From an uncultured Bacilli bacterium (lineage in GTDB: Bacteria > Bacillota_I > Bacilli_A > RF39 > UBA660), in contig CAKPDP010000002.1 of assembly GCA_934149105.1 (NCBI GenBank), forward strand, positions 89,491-153,490: a DNA stretch of 64,000 nt, in the 5' to 3' direction. Made by a program: the position numbers and the translations under genes. The notes under the pieces were generated by a model that did not search any database, was not told where the DNA came from, and saw only the letters and a program-made list of their open reading frames with translations. This document shows, one piece after another, positions 32,987-41,968 of this stretch (within the stretch, counting starts at the first letter, position 1; every line of letters begins with the position of its first letter).

Positions 32987-33919
32987 TCATAGTTTTATAA
33001 TATCTAAATAATTAGTTGGAAATCCCATGCGGTCTAAGATTTTTTCAATAGGGATAGAGTCTATTATTCCATCTAATTTTTCAATTTCATATTCTATTTC
33101 TTTCATCATAGTGTGAAATTGTTCTGGCCTCAATAGATATTTCAAAATGATAATTGTAGAAAAAATATCATTTTTACCATATATATATTCTGAATCCATT
33201 TTTAAAATTCCCATTTGTTGATGGTATTCATTATCAGGAATTACTTTTTCAGTTCGATGTTCATAAAGAATATCTTCATGAGCACATAAATTTCGGTAAT
33301 TTGACAATATTGGTAAAAATATTTCTAAATAACTGGTTGGAGTTTCAAAGACAGAGGCTACTTCTAATTTATCTTCATCTTTTAGAATAGTATATAATTC
33401 ACAAACTATACCAAAGGATAATACTTTCACTGATACCCACATAGGAATATAACCATAATTGGAAAGATAATGCATAGTTGCTTCATGGTGACAACCATTT
33501 ATTCTGATTTGACGTTTCATTTTTTCAATTATGTCTTTAACACGACGATTTTTAGTTTTATCAGTTGTAAAGTTTTTGGCATTTAAATAATCTTTTTCGT
33601 GATAACCATATTTTTTAGATAATTGGTAAGAAATAACGGATTTTAATTGATTTTCTATAATTAAAAGATTTTTAAAAAGAATATTTCTAAAACTTCTATC
33701 GAATGTAAATAAAGCGTATAGCTCTCTAAAAGTGGTGCCCGTTATGAATTTTCGATCTAAAGGAGAATTCATAAATAAATGTCTATAACCACTTATAAAA
33801 AAATAGTTTTCTCTTAAAAGTATATCTTTTGTTTTCTGTTCATCCTCAATAATAAGATTTTTTTCTCTTAGAATTTGAATTTGTTCGTCTAAAGTTTTAA
33901 ATTGCTTATCTCTACCCAT
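32987..33919 (-). CDS. Abi_2 (AbiD/AbiF) family HEPN protein
   Basis: The 310-residue protein fits the Abi_2 family: an N-terminal LDEQIQILREKNLIIEDEQK, ENYFFISGYRHLF, LFTFDRSFRNILFKNLLIIE and, near residue 230, NYRNLCAHEDILY. The last contains RNLCAH, an RxxxxH HEPN motif typical of metal-free ribonucleases. Abi_2 proteins were first known from abortive phage infection. The gene sits between ordinary chromosomal genes with 13 and 44 bases of spacing, so there is no room beside it for a separate RNA or antitoxin gene. A defence role is inferred from the family only. Confidence 0.88.
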   Translation of the reverse strand: MGRDKQFKTLDEQIQILREKNLIIEDEQKTKDILLRENYFFISGYRHLFMNSPLDRKFITGTTFRELYALFTFDRSFRNILFKNLLIIENQLKSVISYQLSKKYGYHEKDYLNAKNFTTDKTKNRRVKDIIEKMKRQIRINGCHHEATMHYLSNYGYIPMWVSVKVLSFGIVCELYTILKDEDKLEVASVFETPTSYLEIFLPILSNYRNLCAHEDILYEHRTEKVIPDNEYHQQMGILKMDSEYIYGKNDIFSTIIILKYLLRPEQFHTMMKEIEYEIEKLDGIIDSIPIEKILDRMGFPTNYLDIIKL

Positions 33920-33963
33920 TGTATCACCTAACTTTCCTTGTTTTTTTATTCTTTTTGATGAGA

Positions 33964-34329
33964 TTATTGCAACTTAAAATATATTCCTTTTTTTATTAAT
34001 TTTTCTGATGAATTAGCATCACAAGGCAAATATCCTTCTTTTATAAATCCTTCTATAACAATCATATTATAGTTAAAGGCAAATAATAAGTTAATTATTA
34101 ATACAAATGCTAAGGCTATTAGTATTGCAAGAGGAATAGGTGCTATTAAAAAAGATAAAATTATAGTACTAACGTGCAAAAGAAAGATAATCATGGCACG
34201 ATTAGGATCTTTTTTTTGAAAGGCATAAAATGAGCCTTGATAGATTATATTCCAAGCTATGCCAAAATCACATTCTACTGGTTGTCTAAATTCTTTATCG
34301 TTATAATATTTTAAATATACTTTTTCCAT
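33964..34329 (-). CDS. Small two-helix membrane protein, DUF2628-like
   Basis: I use the ATG complementary to 34327-34329, behind AGGTGAGTAGG; the GTG three codons earlier overlaps that site. The 121-residue protein has a hydrophilic head, an amphipathic region ending YAFQKKDPNRAM, two membrane helices (residues about 45-85) and the segment FNYNMIVIEGFIKEGYLPCD. The pattern resembles DUF2628 membrane proteins, whose function is unknown. It lies between cwlD and the Abi_2 gene on one strand. Confidence 0.7.
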   Translation of the reverse strand: MEKVYLKYYNDKEFRQPVECDFGIAWNIIYQGSFYAFQKKDPNRAMIIFLLHVSTIILSFLIAPIPLAILIALAFVLIINLLFAFNYNMIVIEGFIKEGYLPCDANSSEKLIKKGIYFKLQ

Positions 34330-34393
34330 CCTACTCACCTATTATAAGTATACTATATATTTGATTTTTTTCAAGAAAATTTTTAATTTAGAT

Positions 34394-35056
34394 TTAATTA
34401 TTCTGGAAATAATTTATTATTCCTTCGGTAATATTAGAGGCTAATTTGGCTTGATAGTCTTCTTGTCTTAGAAGATATTTATCATTTGGATTGGATAAAA
34501 AACCCGTTTCTATTAGGACCCCAGGAATAGTTATGTTTTTGTACATATAGTAACTATTGCTTTTTTTAAATTTTCGAACATTAGAAATATTTTTAGATAA
34601 AGAATTTGTTATAGAGGAAGCTAGGTCTTTATTGTGAGAATTAATAGTACTGTAAAATACTTGTAAGCCTTTCCAAGTACTACTAGTAGTAGAATTTAAA
34701 TGAATCGATATGTAGAGATCACAATTAGAGGAATTTATTAGGCGAACCCGACTGTAGAGATCGTCTCTTTTGCGGTTATTAGTAGTCGTAGAAAGGTCAT
34801 AATCACCATCTCTTGTTAATAGAACCAAAGCTCCTCTGGATAGTAGCTCGGCTTCTAGTTTTTTAACTATTTCTAAATTGATATCTTTTTCTAAAATATT
34901 TCCTGAAACAGCTCCACTGTCGACGCCACCATGTCCAGCATCTAGATAAATGGTTTTACCAAGCAGGGAATAATCTTTAACAATGGCTTCAACTCTATAA
35001 AAAGAAAAGAGACTTATTAGGAAAAAGCTTAATACTATGAGGTTATATTTTTTCAT
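34394..35056 (-). CDS. cwlD: Spore cortex amidase CwlD
   Basis: The 220-residue protein has a signal peptide or N-anchor (residues 1-24) and an Amidase_3 domain: DAGHGGVDSGAV, EKDINLEIVKKL, SIHLNS and the catalytic Glu in LIETGFLSNP. The segment NNRKRDDLYSRVRLIN is the pattern I associate with CwlD. CwlD removes the peptide from muramic acid so that muramic-delta-lactam can form in the spore cortex, which germination lytic enzymes such as CwlJ recognise. The gene follows the surface-protein gene by 11 bases. Confidence 0.9.
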   Translation of the reverse strand: MKKYNLIVLSFFLISLFSFYRVEAIVKDYSLLGKTIYLDAGHGGVDSGAVSGNILEKDINLEIVKKLEAELLSRGALVLLTRDGDYDLSTTTNNRKRDDLYSRVRLINSSNCDLYISIHLNSTTSSTWKGLQVFYSTINSHNKDLASSITNSLSKNISNVRKFKKSNSYYMYKNITIPGVLIETGFLSNPNDKYLLRQEDYQAKLASNITEGIINYFQNN

Positions 35057-35067
35057 TTAATATCACC

Positions 35068-37590
35068 CTATTTAATACTATGATTTAGGAATAATTTAAT
35101 TAATTTTTTGAAGATAATTATTAATGTAAATAACGATATTCCTGAAATTATAAATGGTAGTTTAGAGAAAGTAGAAATTTGTTTATTTATACCAGTTAAA
35201 ACTGGAGTAGTATTAGGATGTTTTTTATTTGTTATAGTTAGAGTAACTAATTGATTTTCACTATCAATAGTAAAATAATAGGAATTTAAATCGAGATCAT
35301 AGTTAGTTGGTGCTTGTTTTTCTTTAAGATAATATTTACCTAGTGGTAATTTATCTATTTTAATTAAGCCTTCTTCATTTGACATGCTGGTATTTATAAG
35401 AACACCATTCTCGGTATATAACTCAATAATAGCTCCTTTTAAAATATTATTAGTATCATAATCTTTTTTGGAAACAATTAAACTACCAGTTTGAAGATTA
35501 TTATGAATTTTTAAAATATAATCTTTAGTAGTTATTTCAAAGCAATGAGGAGTATCATCTAAAAGATAATTTTTGATAGTTGAAGTTTCAACTAAACAAT
35601 AACTACCAGGATAGAGATCGTCTATGGTTAGTTTTCCATCTTTATTTGTAGATACATTTTCTTTTATTATACTATCTTTAGAAAAATGAATAGTATTATC
35701 TGCCGTTACGATGTCTTCTTGAGCATATAAATTAAATGTTATATTTTCTAGGGCTATTTTGTCATAATAGAAGGTTCCATTCTTAGCAGCAAATAAGTCT
35801 CCGGTTTTTATTAGAGATAATTTATATTTAAGAGGAGTATTAGGAACTTCAATAGTTACAAGGTAACCATAATTATCATCTTTGATTAACTGACTCTTTT
35901 GATTTATGGTAATAGTAATATCTTGAGCCGTATATCCTTTAGGAGAAGAAACTTCTTCGACGATATAATCTCCATATGAGAGGTTAACAGGAATTATAAC
36001 AAAACCTTCATCATTGGTTTCGAAAGTATCAATAGTAGTGTTAGTGTATTTATCTTTATAAGTTATATACTGATTAGTATTTTTATTTTTTAATTTGAAT
36101 TTGGTATGTGATAAGGTAATAGTTTGGTTAGAACTACTATCTATTTTTATTAATTTTAAACAAGGATTTATTTGTTTGTTAAAGAAATTGTATCTAATTA
36201 TAGGGGGACTTTCTTCATTTATAGTTATGATAATATCTTCTACTTTTTCATAACCTGGAAGGATAGTGTCTTGTTTAATATTATATGTTCCATAAGGTAA
36301 ATCAACAGAACCTTCACCATTATCATTTGTCGTTAGGCTAGTATAGAGATTATTTTTATTATCAAATATTTTAAAAGTTATATTGGGTTCTGGTAAGAGG
36401 ATATCTGTTTCTGAAGAACCAAATAATTTTAAGATTTCTAATTTACTTTTTATTACTTGTTCATAGATAATTACTTCATTATCAATTTTATCTATTTTAA
36501 TTTCTTTTAATTCAGGATTTAAAAGATAACCTGGACTAGGAGATATTTCTTTTATGTAATAAGTGCCTAGAGGGAGATTTTTTATAGTTGCATGAGCATT
36601 TTGATCAGTCTTGATGGTATCTATTAATTCTTTATTACGATTATATAACTCATAGGTAGCTCCAGTTAGAGAGGCTTCGCCACTTGGGATGGGAACATTT
36701 TTGTCAAGATCATATTTATAAAAATCAATATTAGCACCTGTTACATTGATATTGATAGTAAGGGTATTACTACCTTCATCTAATTTACCTGCTGAAAATA
36801 ATCGTTGATAGTTTTGATAGTAATAAAGAGTATAATTATAATTGTATTCCGTAGGAGTTTTTAGAGTTATTTGATAATTTCCTATATAATCATCTGGTAA
36901 TTTTATAGTTAATTTATTACCTTCAATGGTTACATTGGGATCAGTAGTTGTATAATTGGATAGTTTATTATTACTGTCGATTAATTCTAGGGTTTCCCCT
37001 ACTTTAGCATCGATGTTAGTAGCTATATTGGGTAATTTACTATGATTATTTACTAAATCTAAAATTTCATTTTTGTAGCTACTTATATCTAAATGATAAT
37101 TAGAGTATAGTTCGGTATTCCAATAAGTTGGTTCGGTAGATGGTGATAAAAGACTCCAGATTAGTTCTTGCGTAGCTATATAATAGGCCATATCTTTTTG
37201 ATGGTCTTTATATCCATATCCATAATAAGCTAGTAGTTTTAAACGTTCTAATTTGTCCTTAGAAATATTAATTGTTGATAAATTAGTAGTGGAACTATAA
37301 ACATTTTTTGCTACACCTATTCCCAAATCAATGCAATAAACAGGTCTTTTATTGACAGAGAAGGCACTAGCCATAAATCTATGATAAGCTCCAGAATAAT
37401 AAACTTGAGCATAGTAATTACTGGGACTATCATCTAAGGCGGAATCGGCAACATCAGCTTTAACTGCAAAATGAAAAATGAGGTAAAAAACTGCAATAAA
37501 TAGAGGTATAAATAGAATTAGTAGAACTTTAGATAAAGTAGTTGATCTTTTTATTCTTTTTGATTGGTTTTGTGTTTGTCTTTTTTTCAT
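35068..37590 (-). CDS. Surface protein with thioester domain and SpaA/Cna_B repeats
   Basis: After a basic head and one membrane segment (KVLLILFIPLFIAVFYLIF), residues about 55-290 form a thioester (TQXA) domain: Cys86 in RPVYCIDLG and Gln141 in YYIATQELIW are placed to make an internal Cys-Gln bond that can bind host surfaces covalently. Five SpaA-type repeats follow, each ending in a GTYYIKEISPSPGY-like motif with the isopeptide Glu. The C-terminus (PVLTG, one membrane helix, basic tail) has no LPXTG. An 840-residue adhesin or pilin-like protein; how it is anchored is unclear, presumably by the terminal helix. Confidence 0.88.
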   Translation of the reverse strand: MKKRQTQNQSKRIKRSTTLSKVLLILFIPLFIAVFYLIFHFAVKADVADSALDDSPSNYYAQVYYSGAYHRFMASAFSVNKRPVYCIDLGIGVAKNVYSSTTNLSTINISKDKLERLKLLAYYGYGYKDHQKDMAYYIATQELIWSLLSPSTEPTYWNTELYSNYHLDISSYKNEILDLVNNHSKLPNIATNIDAKVGETLELIDSNNKLSNYTTTDPNVTIEGNKLTIKLPDDYIGNYQITLKTPTEYNYNYTLYYYQNYQRLFSAGKLDEGSNTLTININVTGANIDFYKYDLDKNVPIPSGEASLTGATYELYNRNKELIDTIKTDQNAHATIKNLPLGTYYIKEISPSPGYLLNPELKEIKIDKIDNEVIIYEQVIKSKLEILKLFGSSETDILLPEPNITFKIFDNKNNLYTSLTTNDNGEGSVDLPYGTYNIKQDTILPGYEKVEDIIITINEESPPIIRYNFFNKQINPCLKLIKIDSSSNQTITLSHTKFKLKNKNTNQYITYKDKYTNTTIDTFETNDEGFVIIPVNLSYGDYIVEEVSSPKGYTAQDITITINQKSQLIKDDNYGYLVTIEVPNTPLKYKLSLIKTGDLFAAKNGTFYYDKIALENITFNLYAQEDIVTADNTIHFSKDSIIKENVSTNKDGKLTIDDLYPGSYCLVETSTIKNYLLDDTPHCFEITTKDYILKIHNNLQTGSLIVSKKDYDTNNILKGAIIELYTENGVLINTSMSNEEGLIKIDKLPLGKYYLKEKQAPTNYDLDLNSYYFTIDSENQLVTLTITNKKHPNTTPVLTGINKQISTFSKLPFIISGISLFTLIIIFKKLIKLFLNHSIK

Positions 37591-37657
37591 ATCTTTTCTT
37601 CCCTTCTACTTATATTATTAGTTATAAAAAGGGAAAAACCTTTTTTTCAGAGTAAAA

Positions 37658-37684
37658 AAAAGACATCATTTTTTTAATGTCTAT
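37658..37684 (-). terminator. Terminator overlapping the stop of the small acidic gene
   Basis: AGACAT (37661-37666) pairs with ATGTCT (37677-37682). The stop codon complement at 37681-37683 is part of the arm, and on the minus strand TTTTTTTT follows. Confidence 0.75.
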
Positions 37685-37959
37685 TTGTTAGTCTCTGTAT
37701 AATAATGCATTTCTTCTAGAGTTGTTGCTACCCAGTCTAATTCATCATCAGAACAATCTTCAGATAAGTATTCATTGAGATCAAATAATAATTCTGATAA
37801 AGAAGAATATTTTTCATAGTCAAAGCCATTTCTTTTAAGAACTTGAATCTGATAATTAGTAAGTAAAATTCCATGACCATTATCATGTGATTTATAAGTT
37901 TCATAATCAATAGATTCTAATAATTCATCGATATTTACATTAGAATTGTTAATTAGCAT
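37681..37959 (-). CDS. Small acidic protein after yqeH, unknown
   Basis: The 92-residue protein is acidic and helical, with LLTNYQIQVLKRNGFDYEKY and a tail SEDCSDDELDWVATTLEEMH. The helical segment that binds ILLTNYQIQVL, followed by ELLFDLNEYL, is seen in small proteins of Bacilli next to yqeH, but I cannot name it with confidence. It overlaps yqeH by 7 bases and so is part of the yqeG-yqeH transcript. It ends at a terminator that uses its own stop codon. Confidence 0.75.
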   Translation of the reverse strand: MLINNSNVNIDELLESIDYETYKSHDNGHGILLTNYQIQVLKRNGFDYEKYSSLSELLFDLNEYLSEDCSDDELDWVATTLEEMHYYTETNK

Positions 37960-38930
37960 ATTAATGATTTTCTGGTGGTTATAGAGACACCATCTATGGT
38001 ATAAATAGTTAAATCTATTGAATTAGTGAATCTTATAAAACATAGATCTTCAATAACAAGATCTTTATTTTTTAAATTAGTAAATTTCTTGGGATTGTTG
38101 TTATGAAAGTCAGAACGATGAGGATTTATTTTTTTTATAGGTAAGCCATTATTTAGATAGGATATCATACTGGTATTTTTAGTATTATAATCTATTCTGA
38201 CTAAATTATTTATTAGTAATGAACCAGTACCATGGAGTTGATAAACAATGGGTTTTATTTCTTTTTGAGGGTTTATTTGTTTGATTATTTTCGGAGAAAT
38301 ATAATTAGTAATACTTCCAGGATTGACAAGACCAGGGGTATCAATAAAATTATGGGTACCAATTTTAAAAGAAAGAATATTTATAGTTGTCTCGGGATAC
38401 ATGCTAGTTGTAATATCAGAAGTTAGATCAGTATAATTTTTTATTAATTTATTTAAAAGAGTTGATTTTCCACTATTGGTATTGCCTACAAAATAGATAT
38501 TAGAAAAATTAGTAGTAATTAATTTTTGATAGAGCATATCCAAATTATAATTATGAAGACTACTTATAATAAATACATCTTGAATATTAATATAATTATC
38601 TTGAATATTTTTTATTAGTTTAGCATCTATTAAAGATTTGGGTAAAATATCTCTTTTAGTTATAACTAAAAGGCAATTTTTGAAATCTTTGATATGATCT
38701 AGATTGAGATTTAAAATACTTGTTACATATACGACTAAATCGTTATCAGAAATAATAGATAAAATTTTTTGATAATCATTATTATTTGAAGAAGTATGAT
38801 TAAAATCATTATAGTGTTTTAAACGAAAACAGCGATAACATAAATCTTTATTTAGGTCGATGACATAGCCATCTTTGGTGGCATCTTGAGTTTGGAGAAT
38901 TGAGCCACATCCAATACATTTTTTATTCAT
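37953..38930 (-). CDS. yqeH: Ribosome assembly GTPase YqeH
   Basis: The 325-residue protein has an N-terminal zinc finger (CIGCGSILQ, CYRCFRLKHYND) and a circularly permuted GTPase: G4 VITKRDILP comes first, then G1 VGNTNSGKSTLLNKLI and G3 DTPGLVNPG. This order is diagnostic for YqeH, which assists 30S subunit assembly. It overlaps yqeG by 8 bases; in Bacillus the same pair is followed by aroE and the nadD group, which are not seen here. Confidence 0.95.
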   Translation of the reverse strand: MNKKCIGCGSILQTQDATKDGYVIDLNKDLCYRCFRLKHYNDFNHTSSNNNDYQKILSIISDNDLVVYVTSILNLNLDHIKDFKNCLLVITKRDILPKSLIDAKLIKNIQDNYINIQDVFIISSLHNYNLDMLYQKLITTNFSNIYFVGNTNSGKSTLLNKLIKNYTDLTSDITTSMYPETTINILSFKIGTHNFIDTPGLVNPGSITNYISPKIIKQINPQKEIKPIVYQLHGTGSLLINNLVRIDYNTKNTSMISYLNNGLPIKKINPHRSDFHNNNPKKFTNLKNKDLVIEDLCFIRFTNSIDLTIYTIDGVSITTRKSLIC

Positions 38931-39447
38931 AATACTTATCTTTTATTAAATATCCTTTCTTTGCTAATTTATTTTTAGTTTTAGTTTCTAGGTTTCTTAA
39001 TATTTTGGTGGGAAGAGCTTCTTTTAAGGATGATGGTTCAACTAAAATGGTAGTTAAACCGATTTTATTTCCGCCTAAGATATCGGTGTATAATTGATCT
39101 CCTATCATAACTATTTCATCTTTTGAATAATTATATTTTTTCATTAATTTTAAATAATTATGTTTTAGAGGTTTACAGGATCCAAGATTATAGTTTATAT
39201 CTAGAGTATTCGCTATTCTTTGGACTTTTTTTCCTTTTAAGGAATTAGAAAAAATGTAAACTGTAAAGCCTATTTTTTTTAGACAAGAAATTAACTTTAC
39301 TAGTTGAGGAGAAGCATTTTCTTCACAATAAGAAACCATAGTATTATCTAAATCAAAAAATAAAATTCTTTTTCCTTGTTTAAATAATTTTTTATAATTT
39401 ATTGTATAAATATCTTTTTGATAGATATTTGGTATTAATTTTTTCAA
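38923..39447 (-). CDS. yqeG: YqeG-family HAD phosphatase
   Basis: The protein has the HAD nucleophile motif FFDLDNTMVSY, IFSNSLKG, KPLKHNYLKLMKKY and the acidic GDQLYTDILGG motif, which together place it in YqeG (HAD IIIA). I prefer a TTG start complementary to 39445-39447 (KKLIPNIYQKD), preceded by GGTGAT; Bacillus YqeG starts in the same place. A GTG 12 bases earlier has no ribosome site. The natural substrate is not known. It heads the yqeG-yqeH operon. Confidence 0.9.
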   Translation of the reverse strand: MKKLIPNIYQKDIYTINYKKLFKQGKRILFFDLDNTMVSYCEENASPQLVKLISCLKKIGFTVYIFSNSLKGKKVQRIANTLDINYNLGSCKPLKHNYLKLMKKYNYSKDEIVMIGDQLYTDILGGNKIGLTTILVEPSSLKEALPTKILRNLETKTKNKLAKKGYLIKDKYYE

Positions 39448-39499
39448 TAATATCACCACATTAAATATACTAACATAGGAGTTTTTTTATGTCAAACAA

Positions 39500-39534
39500 A
39501 AAGAAGGCTTAAACTTACAGTTAAAGGCCTTCTA
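39500..39534 (-). terminator. Terminator touching the stop of the Asn-rich gene
   Basis: AGAAGGCTTAA (39502-39512) pairs with TTAAAGGCCTTCT (39521-39533). The stop codon complement at 39532-39534 lies in the arm, and TTTTTG follows on the minus strand. Confidence 0.75.
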
Positions 39535-41079
39535 TTTTCCTAGAACGACATTAGATTTAGTATTTATATTGAATAAAACATTTTCACTACTTTCTTGTTT
39601 AGGACTACTTGGATTTAATACAACATATAGATCACTATTTAAATAATATTTTAGACTATTATCAGTTACATTCTGATTATAGCTTTCTAAACTTGTTTCT
39701 AATAATTTATCAAAAGTTCCATTACAATCTTTATTAGTATCAGTAGAATCTTCGGCACAAATATTGTGAATATAAGTATTAAGTATTTCTTTAACGTCAG
39801 TTTTAATACTATCTTCTGTTAAATTAGTTTTAGAGATTAATTCAGTATAGGTTACATTATTTCCAGTTGTTAAATCAAAATTATAAGTATAATAATCATA
39901 AGTTGTAGTAGTAGATAAAGTTTTTGTTTCTACAACTACAGATAAAATATTATTAGTTGTATAACTGCTATATTTAACAGTGGTAGCTTCCGTTTTAGTT
40001 TGAGAATTATCATTGAATTTTTTAACAAGATCTTCATATAATTCTTTTAATTCAGTATTAGCAGTAGTAGCATCCGCAGATTTTATATTAATATATGGAA
40101 CAGTTAAATCTTCGGCATTTATTTCTTCACCATTTTCTAAAGTATAACTAGTAGCAGTAAGTTCAGCGCTACCATATTCTGCTTGATAAACATACTCTTT
40201 AGTATCATCAATTTTTATACTTGAATTACTATTATTATTATTATCATTTTCAGTAACATTATTGTTGTTATTGAAGAAAGGAACGTCAATAATACCTTGA
40301 GATGATAAATAATAAATCATCCAAACAATACACCCTATAATAATTAATATCATTATTACAACTAAAACAGGATTATTTTTCTTTTTAGAAGGGGTTGAAT
40401 TTGGAAGAGAATTAGGATTACTGTATGGGGTGTAATTAGAAAAATTATTATTATTATTATTTGCATTATTATTAAAATTAGGATTAGGTATTGATTGATT
40501 TAAATTATTAGAATTTGTACTAGGATTTAAGTTATTATTTAAATTACTATTTAGATTACTATTTAGATTATTGGTCATATTTCCAACTTGATTAGGGGTA
40601 TTTTGAAGATTATAATAATTATTAAAACTAGAAGCGGAATTAGGGTTTGCATTAGGATAATAATTATTGGAAATATGAGTAGGATTTATAGGAGTTGGTT
40701 CTACTACCCCATTATTAGTATTAACTGGTGTGGGATTCACAGTATATTGCTGAGAATTAGAATTTGGGGCTATATTACTGTAATTATTTACTTGATTAGA
40801 ATTATTTTCAAAGCTAGGATTAGAATTTTGATTCTGACTAGGAGGATTATTAGTTATTGATGGTTCTACTGGTTGCATAGTGGGAAAAGGGCTGCCGTTA
40901 AACTGAACTGTTGATTGACTACTAGTATTTTGCTCTGGTTGAACTGGCATCTGATTAGAAGGCTGGTAGCCAGAAAATTGTTGGGGTTGACTATTAGGAT
41001 TAGGAGCATTATTGTACCCATTATTATATCCTTGTCCTTGATTAAATCCATTGTTATTATAATTATTATTGTTATTCAT
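39532..41079 (-). CDS. Asn/Pro/Gln-rich membrane protein with extracytoplasmic domain
   Basis: The first 230 residues are low-complexity, dominated by Asn with Pro, Gln, Ser and Tyr (for example NNNNYNNNGFNQGQGYNNGY). A basic stop-transfer KKKN and one membrane helix (VLVVIMILIIIGCIVWMIYY) follow. The C-terminal 230 residues are Thr-rich and folded, with VPYINIKSADATTANTELKE and a pattern that recalls the DUF3298/RsiV-type domain. The expected topology is an N-terminal disordered tail inside and the domain outside. It may bind a wall or peptide ligand; no function is proven. Confidence 0.75.
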   Translation of the reverse strand: MNNNNNYNNNGFNQGQGYNNGYNNAPNPNSQPQQFSGYQPSNQMPVQPEQNTSSQSTVQFNGSPFPTMQPVEPSITNNPPSQNQNSNPSFENNSNQVNNYSNIAPNSNSQQYTVNPTPVNTNNGVVEPTPINPTHISNNYYPNANPNSASSFNNYYNLQNTPNQVGNMTNNLNSNLNSNLNNNLNPSTNSNNLNQSIPNPNFNNNANNNNNNFSNYTPYSNPNSLPNSTPSKKKNNPVLVVIMILIIIGCIVWMIYYLSSQGIIDVPFFNNNNNVTENDNNNNSNSSIKIDDTKEYVYQAEYGSAELTATSYTLENGEEINAEDLTVPYINIKSADATTANTELKELYEDLVKKFNDNSQTKTEATTVKYSSYTTNNILSVVVETKTLSTTTTYDYYTYNFDLTTGNNVTYTELISKTNLTEDSIKTDVKEILNTYIHNICAEDSTDTNKDCNGTFDKLLETSLESYNQNVTDNSLKYYLNSDLYVVLNPSSPKQESSENVLFNINTKSNVVLGK

Positions 41080-41207
41080 ATCTATACTCTCCTCTATTTT
41101 ATATTTATATTTTAATATTTTATAATGATTTTGGCAATAGTTTAGAGAGGTTTTTATTAAATTTACATATATACTTTTTTTATTAATATAGTTTACTAGG
41201 GGGTATT

Positions 41208-41903
41208 ATGTTATTTAATATTTTGAATTTTTTAACTCATAATTTAGTCTTTTTTAGGGGTTCTTATTCTAATAATATATTTCCGGAACCTTTATCTAAA
41301 GAAGAAGAGGAAAAATATATAAGTTTGTGTTTACAAGGAGATAAGGAAGCTAGGAATGAACTTATTTTACATAATTTAAGATTAATTGCTCATATTGTCA
41401 AAAAATTTGAGACTACTAATTATGATGTAGATGACTTAATAGGTATAGGTACTATTGGGCTTATTAAAGCTGTAGATAGTTATTCTCTTAATAAAAATGT
41501 TAAACTTACTACTTATGCCGCTAAATGTATTGAAAATGAAATACTTATGTATTTTAGGGCAGATAAAAAAAATTCTAAGAATATCTCTATTTATGAAGGA
41601 ATCAGTTACGATAAAGAAGGAAATGAAATAACAATATTAGATGTATTACAAACTCCTGATCCAGACTTTTTAGAAGAAATATATAAGAATGATAATATTA
41701 TATTATTAAAAAAATATTTAGATTTATTATCTAAGCGAGAAAAAGAAATCATTATTAAAAGATATGGATTAAATAATCAGAAAGAGCAAACACAAAAAGA
41801 GATTGCCGATACTTTAGGAATATCTAGAAGTTACGTATCGAGAATTGAAAAAAGGGCAACAACAAAAATTTTGAGAGAATTTATGAAGAATGAAAGAAAA
41901 TAA
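41208..41903 (+). CDS. sigK: Sporulation sigma factor SigK (pro-form)
   Basis: The 231-residue protein matches pro-sigma-K along its length: a hydrophobic pro-region (residues 1-18), a likely processing site S19-Y20 (FFRGSYSNN), PEPLSKEEEEKYI, LRLIAHIVKKFETTNYDVDD, IGTIGLIKAVDSYS, ENEILMYFR, and region 4 TQKEIADTLGISRSYVSRIE. SigK directs late mother-cell genes such as coat proteins. The gene is intact with no skin-type element. The processing protease SpoIVFB is not in this window, although a CtpB-like protease is 5 kb away. Confidence 0.96.
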   Translation: MLFNILNFLTHNLVFFRGSYSNNIFPEPLSKEEEEKYISLCLQGDKEARNELILHNLRLIAHIVKKFETTNYDVDDLIGIGTIGLIKAVDSYSLNKNVKLTTYAAKCIENEILMYFRADKKNSKNISIYEGISYDKEGNEITILDVLQTPDPDFLEEIYKNDNIILLKKYLDLLSKREKEIIIKRYGLNNQKEQTQKEIADTLGISRSYVSRIEKRATTKILREFMKNERK

Positions 41904-41968
41904 TTATAATTAGGTTAAAGTACTATCTCAATAGAGATAAAGGCATAGATTATTATTGGGTGAAAGAA

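Noticed and set aside
39532..41079. Frames antisense to the Asn-rich gene, such as 40588-40860
   Set aside because: They arise from the Asn-rich AAT/AAC repeats read on the other strand as Ile-rich sequence.
41208..41903. A skin-like interruption in sigK
   Set aside because: The gene is one continuous frame with all sigma regions.
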